Positions 18,307 to 26,724 of a stretch of DNA of 64,000 nucleotides are shown piece after piece. Both the position numbers and the translations under genes were made by a program. Under the pieces are notes generated by a model. It saw only the letters and a program-made list of their open reading frames with translations, was not told the origin of the DNA and searched no databases. This DNA comes from Nostocales cyanobacterium LEGE 11386. Its GTDB lineage: Bacteria > Cyanobacteriota > Cyanobacteriia > Cyanobacteriales > Nostocaceae. The number at the start of each line of letters is the position of its first letter. The first letter of the stretch is position 1. Where the stretch lies: assembly GCA_015207155.1 (NCBI GenBank), contig JADEXK010000004.1, forward strand, positions 81,789 through 145,788. The letters run 5' to 3'.

Positions 18307-21300
18307 GTGCAAACTATCCGCCTCCAACTTAGGGAAGTTAAACAGGAAACAGTTGAATTACGTTACTGGCTACCACTGCAAAAACACTATGAATCTCGTA
18401 CTCTCAACTTGGCAGAAATTGCCGATTTGTTGAAACTGGGGAAACGAGAATACTATAATCTGCTGCCTAATTTACCAAATATGGGGCGGCAGTTATTTTA
18501 TTGGCTGGATGGGGATAGTAGATGGCTGAGTCGTGCTATTAATAATTGTCGCGGTGAAGGTTTAATTGTCGCCATTAATACTAAAGAATTAGCTCATTTG
18601 CCTTGGGAAGTGTTACATGATGATCAAAAATTCCTGGTAAATCGGGTAAATCCGGTAGTTTTGCCTGTGCGCTTGGTGGAGGGAAGCACCGAAGCTTTCA
18701 CCGTAGAACTGCGACAGTTGCGCGTATTGTTTATGGCAACAGACCCGGAAGATGTTACACCCAAGTTAGATTTTGAACGGGAAGAGGCGCAAATTTTAGC
18801 TGATACCCAAGATTTGGGTTTAGATTTGCGGGTGGAGGAAAGCGGCTGTGTAACTGAGTTGGCAAAGGTGTGGAATCGGTATACTGATAGTCTTAGTTTT
18901 GATGTGTTTCACCTGACGGGACATGCTTCAATTAGCGGTGAAGTACCTTACACGCCTTATTTTATTACCGAGACGGAAACGGGAGAACGTCAGGAAACTA
19001 CAGCCGCCGAATTAGCTCAAGTTTTCCGGTTTCGCTTTCCTAAATTGGTGTTTTTGTCTGGTTGTCGTACCGGAGAAGCTGCTGATAATGGTGCTGTCCC
19101 TTCAATGGCTGAGGCGTTGATTGCTCAGGGTGCTAGGACTGTGTTAGGTTGGGGTCGTCCGGTGAAAGATGGGACAGCTACAGCCGCAGCCGCACATCTG
19201 TATGGAAAGTTGGCAGCAGGATATCAATTAGCTGAAGCATTGGCTAGTACCTATCAGTATTTATTTCAACAAAAAGTTACAGATTGGCACTTGTTGCGGT
19301 TGTATGTGCGGGGAGAATGTCCTGGTGCATTTGTGGAAACTTGGGGAGATGTCCCACTACCGTTAATAGAACCAGCATATCAACAGTTTTTAGATCCCCT
19401 GACACAACAGGTGAGGGTAGCCACAGCAGCCGAGTTTGTGGGGAGGCGGCGATATTTGCAGCGTTGTCTCAAAGGAATTCGGAATAATTTAGGGTTACTG
19501 ATTCATGGGTTGGGGGGTGTGGGTAAAAGTACCCTGACAGCACGGCTATTGGAAAGGATGGCTGGCTATGACAGGTTGGTGATTTATCAGGAACTAGATG
19601 CAGATAAGTTGCGAAAGTTGTTAGCTGAACAATGTACATCAGAACGGGGACATGAAATTCTCAATGGTAATTTACCCTTGATGCAGCAACTCACTAAGTT
19701 TTTTCAGGAAGGATTGAATAGCAAAAAACAGCGTTTTGCTGTGGTGTTAGATGACTTTGAGGCGAATTTAGAATTGCGTGGTGATGGGGTGTGGGTGTTA
19801 AAGCCGCAAGTTGTAGATGTGCTGCTGGCGTTGTTAAAAGCGGTGCAGAATTGCCGACTTCCCCATAAGGTGATTATTACCTGTCGCTATGATTTTGTAC
19901 TGGCGGAATTAAATCATCGTTTGCATCGAGAGAATTTGGCGGCGTTGCGGGATGCAGACTTGGAGAAAAAGTATAGCAGGTTGAATGCTTTTAATGGAGT
20001 GTTGCCAATTGATTCTCCGTTGCAGTCACACACCAAGAAAGCAGCAGATGGAAATCCCCGGTTATTGGAATGGTTAAATCAGATTTTACAAGACTCTACT
20101 GTGCAAATGCAGGGAGTTGAAGCGATTTTACAAAAGATGCAGGCGAAGGAGAAGGAATTTCGTGAGCATATTTTGGCTGAGGAGTTGCTGAAGTTGCAAA
20201 GTCCCGGTTTGCGGAAAATGTTGGGGAAGTTGTTGGTGTATGAGTTACCAGTTCCCCGTGCGGCGATTTCTGCCATTTGTGGTGAGATTTCTGGTTGGGA
20301 AGGTTATTTACAACGGGCGGCGAGTTTGGGTTTATTGGAAGAAGTGACGGTAAATGGGGGAGAGGTGCTATATCGTGTTCCCCGAATTTTAGCACCGTTG
20401 TTAGAGTTTGCAGATGAGGAGTTGTATCTGCAAGCGGTACAGATTTTATATCGTTTGTGGTGGGAGGAGGCAGAAAGTGCGACGGAAGGGCAAAAGTTAG
20501 AAATTCATCGCTTGGCGTTGTTGGGAAAGGATGAAAGAATTGCGGCCGTAATAACTGATGCTTTAGCAGGTAACTGGAAAAATACAGGCAGATTTAGAGA
20601 AGCGTCGCAACTTTGTAAATCAACATTAGAAGTTACGCAAGATTACCGTGTTTTACATCAGTTAGCTAGGAATGAAGCAGAACTAGGTGAAGTTGAACAA
20701 GCACAACAGTTTTATCAACAAGCACTAAAACTGTGTCCAGAAACAGAGGAAAAAGACAAAGCCACTATCATTCATAATCTAGCAGTCATCTACGCCCAGC
20801 AAGGGGAAGTAGAACAAGCGATTGCGCTCTACAATCAGTCTTTGGAAATCAAAGAACGCATTGGTGATGACAAAGGCAAAGCTATGACTTTGCACAGTTT
20901 AGCAGTGCGTTATGTAAACAGAGGGAATATAGAACAAGCCATCCAACTTTACAATCAGTCTTTGGAAATCAAAGAACGTATTGGTGATCACCAGGGCAAA
21001 GCGATGACTTTGCACGAATTAGGACGAACATACGCCAATAGAGGGGATGTTGAGCAAGCCATCCAACTCTACAATCAGTCTTTGGAAATTAAAGAACGCA
21101 TCGGTAACGCTCAAGGTAAAGCAGCTACGCTGCATCAACTTGCACTGCTTTACGCTAGTCGTGGGGATGTTGAGCAAGCCATCCAACTTTTCAATCAATC
21201 TTTGGAAATTAAAGAACGTATTGGTAATGTTAAAGGTAAAGCAATTACATTACACGAATTGGGACGTATCCATGCTAGTCGTGGGGATGTTGAGCAAGCC

Positions 21301-21762
21301 ATCCAACTTTTCAATCAATCTTTGGAAATTAAAGAACGTATTGGTAATGTTAAAGGTAAAGCAACCACTTTGGACGAATTAGGACGTATCTATGCCAATC
21401 GAGGTGATGTTGAGCAAGCCATTCAACTTTTCAATCAGTCTTTAGAAATTAAAGAACGTATTGGTAATGCTAAAGGTAAAGCGGCAACTTTAGAGCAAAT
21501 TGCATTACTGTACACCAATAGAGGAGATGCACAACAAGCAATTATTCTTTTACAACAATCCCTAGAAGTTAATGAACGTATTGGTTATGCTAAGGGAAAG
21601 GCACTAAATTTAAAGCACTTAGGAGGTTTGGCAGAACAACAGGGTGAATACGCCCAAGCCATATCCTATTTGCAACCAGCTTTAGAGATTTTGCAGAAGT
21701 TAAAATCACCCTATGCTGAACCGACACAGGCAATGCTTGAGAAAATACAGAAGAATTCCTAA
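18307..21762 (+). CDS. CHAT protease - STAND-type ATPase - TPR protein
   Basis: An 1151-residue multidomain protein (GTG start). Residues 1-340: CHAT caspase-like domain with predicted catalytic His in VFHLTGHAS (about 208) and Cys in FLSGCRTGEA (about 250). Residues 370-700: P-loop NTPase of the NB-ARC/STAND type with FVGRRRYLQ, Walker A IHGLGGVGKST (about 400) and Walker B-like AVVLDDFE. Residues 760-1150: tetratricopeptide repeats of about 40 residues with the recurring core QSLEIKERIGN. The domain order sensor (TPR) - switch (ATPase) - effector (protease) is that of bacterial NLR-like conflict proteins. It is paired with the small gene just upstream and lies in an island with toxin-antitoxin genes. 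Confidence 0.88.
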   Translation: MQTIRLQLREVKQETVELRYWLPLQKHYESRTLNLAEIADLLKLGKREYYNLLPNLPNMGRQLFYWLDGDSRWLSRAINNCRGEGLIVAINTKELAHLPWEVLHDDQKFLVNRVNPVVLPVRLVEGSTEAFTVELRQLRVLFMATDPEDVTPKLDFEREEAQILADTQDLGLDLRVEESGCVTELAKVWNRYTDSLSFDVFHLTGHASISGEVPYTPYFITETETGERQETTAAELAQVFRFRFPKLVFLSGCRTGEAADNGAVPSMAEALIAQGARTVLGWGRPVKDGTATAAAAHLYGKLAAGYQLAEALASTYQYLFQQKVTDWHLLRLYVRGECPGAFVETWGDVPLPLIEPAYQQFLDPLTQQVRVATAAEFVGRRRYLQRCLKGIRNNLGLLIHGLGGVGKSTLTARLLERMAGYDRLVIYQELDADKLRKLLAEQCTSERGHEILNGNLPLMQQLTKFFQEGLNSKKQRFAVVLDDFEANLELRGDGVWVLKPQVVDVLLALLKAVQNCRLPHKVIITCRYDFVLAELNHRLHRENLAALRDADLEKKYSRLNAFNGVLPIDSPLQSHTKKAADGNPRLLEWLNQILQDSTVQMQGVEAILQKMQAKEKEFREHILAEELLKLQSPGLRKMLGKLLVYELPVPRAAISAICGEISGWEGYLQRAASLGLLEEVTVNGGEVLYRVPRILAPLLEFADEELYLQAVQILYRLWWEEAESATEGQKLEIHRLALLGKDERIAAVITDALAGNWKNTGRFREASQLCKSTLEVTQDYRVLHQLARNEAELGEVEQAQQFYQQALKLCPETEEKDKATIIHNLAVIYAQQGEVEQAIALYNQSLEIKERIGDDKGKAMTLHSLAVRYVNRGNIEQAIQLYNQSLEIKERIGDHQGKAMTLHELGRTYANRGDVEQAIQLYNQSLEIKERIGNAQGKAATLHQLALLYASRGDVEQAIQLFNQSLEIKERIGNVKGKAITLHELGRIHASRGDVEQAIQLFNQSLEIKERIGNVKGKATTLDELGRIYANRGDVEQAIQLFNQSLEIKERIGNAKGKAATLEQIALLYTNRGDAQQAIILLQQSLEVNERIGYAKGKALNLKHLGGLAEQQGEYAQAISYLQPALEILQKLKSPYAEPTQAMLEKIQKNS
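20796..21535. repeat. 120-base tandem repeats coding the TPR array
   Basis: About six consecutive units with a period of 120 bases (40 codons) inside the CHAT-TPR gene. The units starting near 21181 and 21301 are identical over most of a 60-base line, and others differ by a few bases. Nucleotide-level identity is much higher than fold conservation requires, which points to recent expansion or gene conversion. The array length is likely to vary between strains. Confidence 0.85.
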
Positions 21763-21786
21763 TAGCTGATCTGCCAGCGTGAAAAT

Positions 21787-21927
21787 TCAGAGTGAGTCAA
21801 TTTCGTTAACAAGCCGTAAAACGCTATTGTATAGAGGCTCTGCAATCCAAAATCCAGCGTCGTTTACCAAAGCATCTAATAGAGGCTTGACTTGAGCAAT
21901 CAAGCCTTGACTTTTCGCTTCGACATT
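21787..21927 (-). pseudogene. C-terminal remnant of a DUF3368 (PIN-like) toxin
   Basis: On the minus strand this reads NVEAKSQGLIAQVKPLL, then DALVNDAGFWIAEPLYNSVL and a stop. This resembles the conserved C-terminus of DUF3368 proteins (pattern GLI..vkPLLD.L...AGFwIs..LY). The N-terminal two thirds are missing. DUF3368 proteins are PIN-domain relatives usually paired with a UPF0175 antitoxin, which is absent here. It is a dead toxin between the CHAT gene and hicA. Confidence 0.6.
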
Positions 21928-21967
21928 CCTGTTACAAATTTGGTGTCAATATAAGCCTTATGAAACC

Positions 21968-22192
21968 TCACTGAGACTCCAGGATATCTTCAACAGACAA
22001 ACCAATATCATTTGCAATCTGACGTAGCAATCTTGGTGAAATATCTCGTCCTTTATGAAATGGAACGGTTGTTCCTCGACCATCTTGATGTCGAAACTGC
22101 TTGTGTGAACCTTTTTGACGCACTTCCACAAAACCGAGGTTTTCTAGAATATGGATAACTTCTTGTGGTTTGAGTACAGGAAGATTACTCAT
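21968..22192 (-). CDS. hicA: HicA-type toxin (mRNA interferase)
   Basis: A 74-residue HicA/YcfA-like protein with the double-stranded RNA-binding-like fold pattern: PQEVIHILENLGFVEVRQKGSHKQFRH, with the catalytic histidine in GSHKQFRH (about residue 30), then TTVPFHKGRDISPRLLRQIAND. It cleaves mRNA when free of its antitoxin. The start lies six bases after the stop of the upstream hicB, so the pair is one transcript in the order hicB-hicA. Confidence 0.92.
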   Translation of the reverse strand: MSNLPVLKPQEVIHILENLGFVEVRQKGSHKQFRHQDGRGTTVPFHKGRDISPRLLRQIANDIGLSVEDILESQ

Positions 22193-22198
22193 GGTCTA

Positions 22199-22405
22199 CT
22201 AAACCACAATCTGTTGAATCCCCACAAATTCAGTCTCAAATTTCGCGTCGTCATCTTCTAACAGCATCGAAATAACTTCACGTAGATTATTTTGTAACTC
22301 ATCTAGGGTTTCTCCCTGAGAATGCGCTCCGGGAAATCCAGGGACATAGCCAACGTAGAGGTTTGTCTCACAATCTCGCTCAATGATCGCGGTAAAGGTT
22401 TTCAT
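22199..22405 (-). CDS. hicB: HicB-type antitoxin
   Basis: A 68-residue HicB-like protein with the partial RNase H-like core: TAIIERDCETNLYVGYVPGFPGAHSQGETLDE as a run of strands and turns, then a helix NNLREVISMLL. There is no C-terminal DNA-binding extension, so repression would need the small form. It is the upstream gene of the hicBA pair. Toxin and antitoxin both look intact. Confidence 0.9.
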   Translation of the reverse strand: MKTFTAIIERDCETNLYVGYVPGFPGAHSQGETLDELQNNLREVISMLLEDDDAKFETEFVGIQQIVV

Positions 22406-22435
22406 AAATGTTGATTATTAACAATATGCTCTAAA

Positions 22436-22537
22436 TCATAGCTTGGTGTTAGCGTAGCTTACCGTAGGTATCGCATCCTGTTCACTGGTGGGTAGGGTTT
22501 TTAATCTAGCAATTACCTTTTCTAGTAACTCTGTCAT
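22436..22537 (-). pseudogene. Truncated small antitoxin-like ORF
   Basis: A 33-codon ORF beginning MTELLEKVIARLKTLPTSEQDAI in two clear helical blocks. It resembles the N-terminus of small cyanobacterial antitoxins that pair with RelE/ParE-type toxins (pattern MT.LLEKA...V..L...EQDAIA). After DAI the text becomes unrelated and stops. It is a relic, upstream of and in the same orientation as hicB. Confidence 0.5.
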
Positions 22538-22571
22538 AACTACCAACCTCCCACAAATATCTTAATTATCG

Positions 22572-23870
22572 TTACCACTCAGCTAAAGCGATCGCAACTC
22601 CTTGTTGCAAATCTGGTGACAGTTTGGTGTCATTAGCCAATTGCTGTAACTTCTGATGTGCATCTTCTCCAGCCAGTTTTTTCAAAGATGCGATCGCCCG
22701 GAGTCTGACTATTTGATTGGTGTTGGCTAGAAGTAAAATTAATGACTCAATAGCTTGTTGATTATCTAACTGTCCTAAAGCCAAAGCGATCGCACTTTTA
22801 ATACTGGCAATTTTGATGGCTGGATGTTGAGATTGCAATATTTCTAATAAAATTTCTGCGGCTGGGGTTGTTAATTGTGGTTTTTGTACTTGTCCTAAAA
22901 CAGTAATAATTTCCTGCCATAATGTTTCTGAGGATGTTTGATTTAGTGCTTGGTGTAAATACTCCAAACCAGATAACGTTTCACACCACATCAAACCTCG
23001 GATAATTTCTAATTGCAGTTGTAGGGGTGTATTAGGTGATACAAGCACCTGAAATAATTGATCAGCTGCATCATCTGTACCCATGCGAGATAAAGCGATC
23101 GCCGCAGCACAACAAACCTCAAGATTAAAATCGTATAATCTCGGTTGTAATCTCGTTACTAAATCTAATTCTGTACACAAATCAGCGCGGAAACCTAAAC
23201 CCAGCACGGCTGCACGTCTAACGGTAGCAGCCAAATCATCCAAGGCGTTTAATAATATTGGTGTTACACGTTGATCATGAAAATTACTCAAAGCTTCGAT
23301 AGCGGTGGTGCGGACGGCTACTTGTGCATCTTGGACAACAGTTAATAGAGGTGTGATAATTTCTTGACTGCTAATATAAGCAAGCGATCGCACTGCCAAA
23401 AGCCTTGTATCTTCATTGTTTAGTAGTTCAGTGAGTGCTGTAATGGCTACAGTACCCATTTGCCCTAATGCAGTTGAGGCGATCGCTTTGAGTTCTTCGT
23501 CTTCAGTTTTTTTCAGTAATTCCACCAGAGGAAATATAGTATCTGGGTGTTGAAACTCACCTAAAATTCGTGCTGCATACCAGCGTAATTCTTCTTCGGT
23601 ATCTTCATCTTTTAAGATGTTGATTAACGGAGGTATGGCAACATTTCCTAAGTGAATCAATACCTTGGTAATATCCCAACGTTGCTGAAAGTCTCCCACT
23701 TGTAAAACCGAGAGTGCTAATTCTAGGATATGTTCTCGATTGTTAACTATATCTGGATTTGTGGAGGCTTCTGTTAAGGTCAACTGTTGCAGATATTGAA
23801 TCAGCGATGATAAGTCAGATGTATCCTTTGCTGACTGTGCTTGCACCAAAAGCTGGTTGATATTGTTCAC
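22572..23870 (-). CDS. HEAT-repeat protein
   Basis: A 432-residue protein made almost wholly of HEAT-like repeats of about 31 residues (for example LGNVAIPPLINILKDEDTEEE, then RWYAARILGEF, LIALASTALGQMG-type units). Such proteins in cyanobacteria include bilin lyases (CpcE type) and scaffolds. It is encoded next to the Rieske protein and the nitrate operon, and its role is unknown. Its 3' end (LAEW stop) is duplicated 4.7 kb away at 17719-17872, so the present terminus may have arrived together with the island. Confidence 0.85.
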   Translation of the reverse strand: MNNINQLLVQAQSAKDTSDLSSLIQYLQQLTLTEASTNPDIVNNREHILELALSVLQVGDFQQRWDITKVLIHLGNVAIPPLINILKDEDTEEELRWYAARILGEFQHPDTIFPLVELLKKTEDEELKAIASTALGQMGTVAITALTELLNNEDTRLLAVRSLAYISSQEIITPLLTVVQDAQVAVRTTAIEALSNFHDQRVTPILLNALDDLAATVRRAAVLGLGFRADLCTELDLVTRLQPRLYDFNLEVCCAAAIALSRMGTDDAADQLFQVLVSPNTPLQLQLEIIRGLMWCETLSGLEYLHQALNQTSSETLWQEIITVLGQVQKPQLTTPAAEILLEILQSQHPAIKIASIKSAIALALGQLDNQQAIESLILLLANTNQIVRLRAIASLKKLAGEDAHQKLQQLANDTKLSPDLQQGVAIALAEW

Positions 23871-23887
23871 AATGCTTTTTTAATTAG

Positions 23888-24295
23888 CTAATTTGGCTTA
23901 ACTAAAACTGAATTATTTTCAATTTTGGCGGTGTAAGATTTGAGAGGTTCTGTAGCGGGGCCTCTTTTTACATTACCATCAGCGCTATATTCTGCGCCAT
24001 GACAACGACAGTTAAATTGTTCGCCTTCAGTTTGCCATGTCACTGTACAACCTGCGTGGGTACAAGTAGGGTCAACAGCAATTAGATTTGCGCTTTGGGA
24101 TGTACCAACTACTAAAACATTAACTGTAGGCCAGTTTTTCACCAGTAATTCCCCATTTTTATCTAAATCTGCGACAGTACCCACTATTTGCCAATCTTCA
24201 GATGCAGTTTTGGCAGTACAAGCAGCGATCGCTATGGGTAGGCTACTAGCTATTGCTCCTAAACCTACCCAATTGATCAATTCACGACGTTTCAT
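23888..24295 (-). CDS. Rieske [2Fe-2S] domain lipoprotein
   Basis: A 135-residue exported Rieske protein. The N-terminus MKRRELINWVGLG with a hydrophobic segment ending AIAAC suggests a Tat-like or lipoprotein signal (lipobox cysteine about 26). The Rieske ligands are CTHAGC (about 84) and CRCHG (about 103), with the expected spacing. The length fits a small single-domain electron carrier rather than PetC. It lies 17 bases downstream of the HEAT gene start on the same strand, so the two may be co-transcribed (Rieske first). Confidence 0.88.
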   Translation of the reverse strand: MKRRELINWVGLGAIASSLPIAIAACTAKTASEDWQIVGTVADLDKNGELLVKNWPTVNVLVVGTSQSANLIAVDPTCTHAGCTVTWQTEGEQFNCRCHGAEYSADGNVKRGPATEPLKSYTAKIENNSVLVKPN

Positions 24296-24366
24296 AGTTT
24301 GGAACTTATGTGTAATCGGCCACTAATCTCTCCAATTTAGGCGTTGCTGAATCAAAGGATGATTCT

Positions 24367-24427
24367 TGTAGGGTGGGCATCTTGCCCGCCCGGAAACACA
24401 AGGGACGGGCAAGATGCCCATCCCACA
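24367..24427. repeat. Long inverted repeat with GGCATCTTGCCCGCCC arms
   Basis: Two long arms (GGGTGGGCATCTTGCCCG and its near-complement) are separated by a 14-base or so loop and form a strong hairpin. One arm alone occurs at 17912-17938 inside the 5' part of the EACC1-like ORF, showing that this is an interspersed element. Here it sits between the divergent Rieske and nirA genes. Confidence 0.8.
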
Positions 24428-24646
24428 AAACCAGCAAAATCATCCCGCAAATATGCAACGCCCCAATTTAGATTAACAGCGATCGCCTAAGTACACAATT
24501 TCATCAACGCAGAGGGGTGCAAAGTTTGTTTGAGTCTATTCGCTACTAAATTTAGTCGCAGATGTAAATAAGTTTCGGCTCTTTTGCGGAAATTATGCAA
24601 AAAATGCATTTTACTAATGCAAGTTTAACGATTTTATCACAATTTT

Positions 24647-24688
24647 GTAGCTATCTATACGATTTTACCAAAAATCTCATCTTAACCT
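24647..24688 (+). promoter_or_regulatory. NtcA-activated promoter of the nitrate operon
   Basis: The box GTA-N8-TAC at 24647-24660 is exact for NtcA. A -10 element TAACCT (pattern TAN3T) is at 24683-24688. That is 22 bases after the NtcA box, the spacing of class II NtcA promoters, so transcription should start near 24695 and leave a leader of about 310 bases before nirA. Expression is therefore predicted to rise in the absence of ammonium, with PipX as co-activator. Confidence 0.75.
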
Positions 24689-24890
24689 GATAAGTATCGA
24701 AAACGTTACATAAACAGTAACTAAACCTACTTGACAAATCATTTCAATGTAAAAGATTACAAATTTCCCCAAACTAATTACGAAGTCACTTGCAGCATGA
24801 GACAGGTATCTTATCGGTCATAAAGTAGCGGATGAGCCACCTGGGAGTGTTCTTGAGTACGAGAAATTAGCCACAAACAAATATTATTTG

Positions 24891-24916
24891 TAATTCGTAA
24901 TTCGTAATTCGTAATT
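24891..24916. repeat. Heptamer repeat (TAATTCG) in the nirA leader
   Basis: Three to four tandem copies of TAATTCG lie in the predicted untranslated leader of the nirA operon, about 90 bases before the start codon. Similar arrays occur at 28982-29001 (inverse), 32006-32032 and 33574-33593. Confidence 0.85.
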
Positions 24917-25004
24917 AAGAATTTAAAAGATTACGGGTTTGAGATTGGACAACGAGTTCCAAGGTTCTTGCAAATTAGCAGTTACTTGCAATGAGAGTCA
25001 GTTT

Positions 25005-26555
25005 ATGACAGTTACAGCAGAAACCACCAAAGTCAACCTCAATAAATTTGAAAAATTCAAAGCCGAAAAAGACGGACTTGCCGTTAAGGAGGAGATAGAA
25101 AAATTCGCCAATCTCGGTTGGGAAGCAATGGATGAAACTGACCGAGACCATCGGCTCAAATGGGTGGGTGTATTTTTTCGCCCAGTCACACCTGGTAAAT
25201 TTATGATGCGGATGCGGATACCTAACGGTATTCTCACGAGCAATCAAATGCGTGTTTTAGCGGCAGTAGTTCAGCGCTACGGAGATGATGGTAGTGCTGA
25301 TATTACTACGAGACAAAATATCCAATTGCGGGGGATCAGAATTGAGGATTTACCAGATATCTTTAATAGATTTCACGCCGTTGGTTTAACCAGTGTCCAA
25401 TCAGGGATGGATAACGTCCGTAATATCACAGGTGACCCTGTAGCCGGGCTGGATGCTGATGAGTTGTATGACACCAGAGAATTGGTGCAGCAAATTCAGG
25501 ATATGCTGACCAACAAAGGTCAAGGAAATCCAGAGTTTACCAACCTACCACGGAAATTTAATATTGCGATCGCCGGGGGACGTGACAATTCAGTTCATGC
25601 AGAAATCAACGACTTAGCCTTTGTTCCAGCTTTTAAACAAGGTAATGGGGAAGAACCCATCTTCGGCTTTAACATCCTCGTTGGTGGGTTCTTCTCTGCT
25701 AAACGTTGTGAAGCGGCGATTCCCTTAAATGCTTGGGTAACTCCAGAAGAAGTGGTCGCTGTATGTAGAGCGGTTTTAGAAGTTTATCGTGACAACGGCT
25801 TACGTGCTAATCGTCTAAAATCTCGCCTGATGTGGCTAATTGATGAATGGGGTGTAGATAAGTTTCGCTCTGAAGTGGAAAAGCGTTTGGGTAAATCATT
25901 ATTACCCGCAGCCCCCAAAGACGAGATCGATTGGGAAAAACGTGACCACGTTGGTGTATATAAACAAAAGCAAGCTGGATTAAATTACGTAGGTTTGCAT
26001 ATTCCGGTAGGTCGGTTATATGCCCAAGATATGTTTGAGATTGCCAGTCTAGCAGAGGTCTACGGCAATGGCGAAATTCGGCTGACAGTTGAACAGAACG
26101 TGATTATCCCGAATATTCCTGACTCGCGTTTAGAAACATTTTTAACAGAGTCTTTACTGAATAGGTTTTCTATTAATCCGGATATACTGACGCGATCGCT
26201 AGTATCCTGCACCGGCGCACAATTTTGCAACTTTGCCTTAATTGAAACCAAAAACCGCGCCCTGGAAATGGTGAAAGCCTTAGAAAGCGAGTTAACCCTA
26301 ACTCAACCCGTGCGAATTCATTGGACTGGTTGCCCCAACTCCTGCGGACAACCCCAAGTCGCAGACATCGGTTTGATGGGAACCAAAGCCCGGAAAAATG
26401 GCAAAGCCGTAGAAGGCGTGGATATCTATATGGGTGGCAAAGTCGGCAAAGATGCACATCTAGGCGAATGCGTCCAAAAAGGTATTCCTTGTGAAGACTT
26501 ACAGCCAGTATTACGAGACTTACTCATCCAACACTTCGGGGCAAAACCAATCTAA
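25005..26555 (+). CDS. nirA: Ferredoxin-nitrite reductase
   Basis: A 516-residue enzyme reducing nitrite to ammonium with six electrons from ferredoxin. The siroheme/4Fe-4S cysteines are in SCTGAQFCNFA (about 403) and TGCPNSCGQP (about 446). The NirBD-like repeats with GSADITTRQNIQLRG and RLTVEQNVIIPN are in place. I chose the ATG at 25005 (MTVTAETTKVNLNKFEKF), which matches the usual N-terminus. A TTG at 24939 would add 22 unrelated residues. It is the first gene of the operon behind the NtcA promoter. Confidence 0.96.
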   Translation: MTVTAETTKVNLNKFEKFKAEKDGLAVKEEIEKFANLGWEAMDETDRDHRLKWVGVFFRPVTPGKFMMRMRIPNGILTSNQMRVLAAVVQRYGDDGSADITTRQNIQLRGIRIEDLPDIFNRFHAVGLTSVQSGMDNVRNITGDPVAGLDADELYDTRELVQQIQDMLTNKGQGNPEFTNLPRKFNIAIAGGRDNSVHAEINDLAFVPAFKQGNGEEPIFGFNILVGGFFSAKRCEAAIPLNAWVTPEEVVAVCRAVLEVYRDNGLRANRLKSRLMWLIDEWGVDKFRSEVEKRLGKSLLPAAPKDEIDWEKRDHVGVYKQKQAGLNYVGLHIPVGRLYAQDMFEIASLAEVYGNGEIRLTVEQNVIIPNIPDSRLETFLTESLLNRFSINPDILTRSLVSCTGAQFCNFALIETKNRALEMVKALESELTLTQPVRIHWTGCPNSCGQPQVADIGLMGTKARKNGKAVEGVDIYMGGKVGKDAHLGECVQKGIPCEDLQPVLRDLLIQHFGAKPI

Positions 26556-26724
26556 TTTTTAACATTGCCGAATCCTAGCGCATCAAATCTTACACTCTTT
26601 CTTCTCTCTGCGCCTCTGCGTGAGATTCATACCATTCATTCAGCAAAGCCGGAAATCAAATCTACCAAAGTACCAGGACTGCATCTGTCGCATTCTTTTT
26701 CATTCATCAAGCACTACTAAACAA

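Noticed and set aside
20796..21535. Regular direct repeats that might be taken for a CRISPR array
   Set aside because: The period is exactly 40 codons, the reading frame is open throughout and the product is a TPR array; there are no unique spacers.
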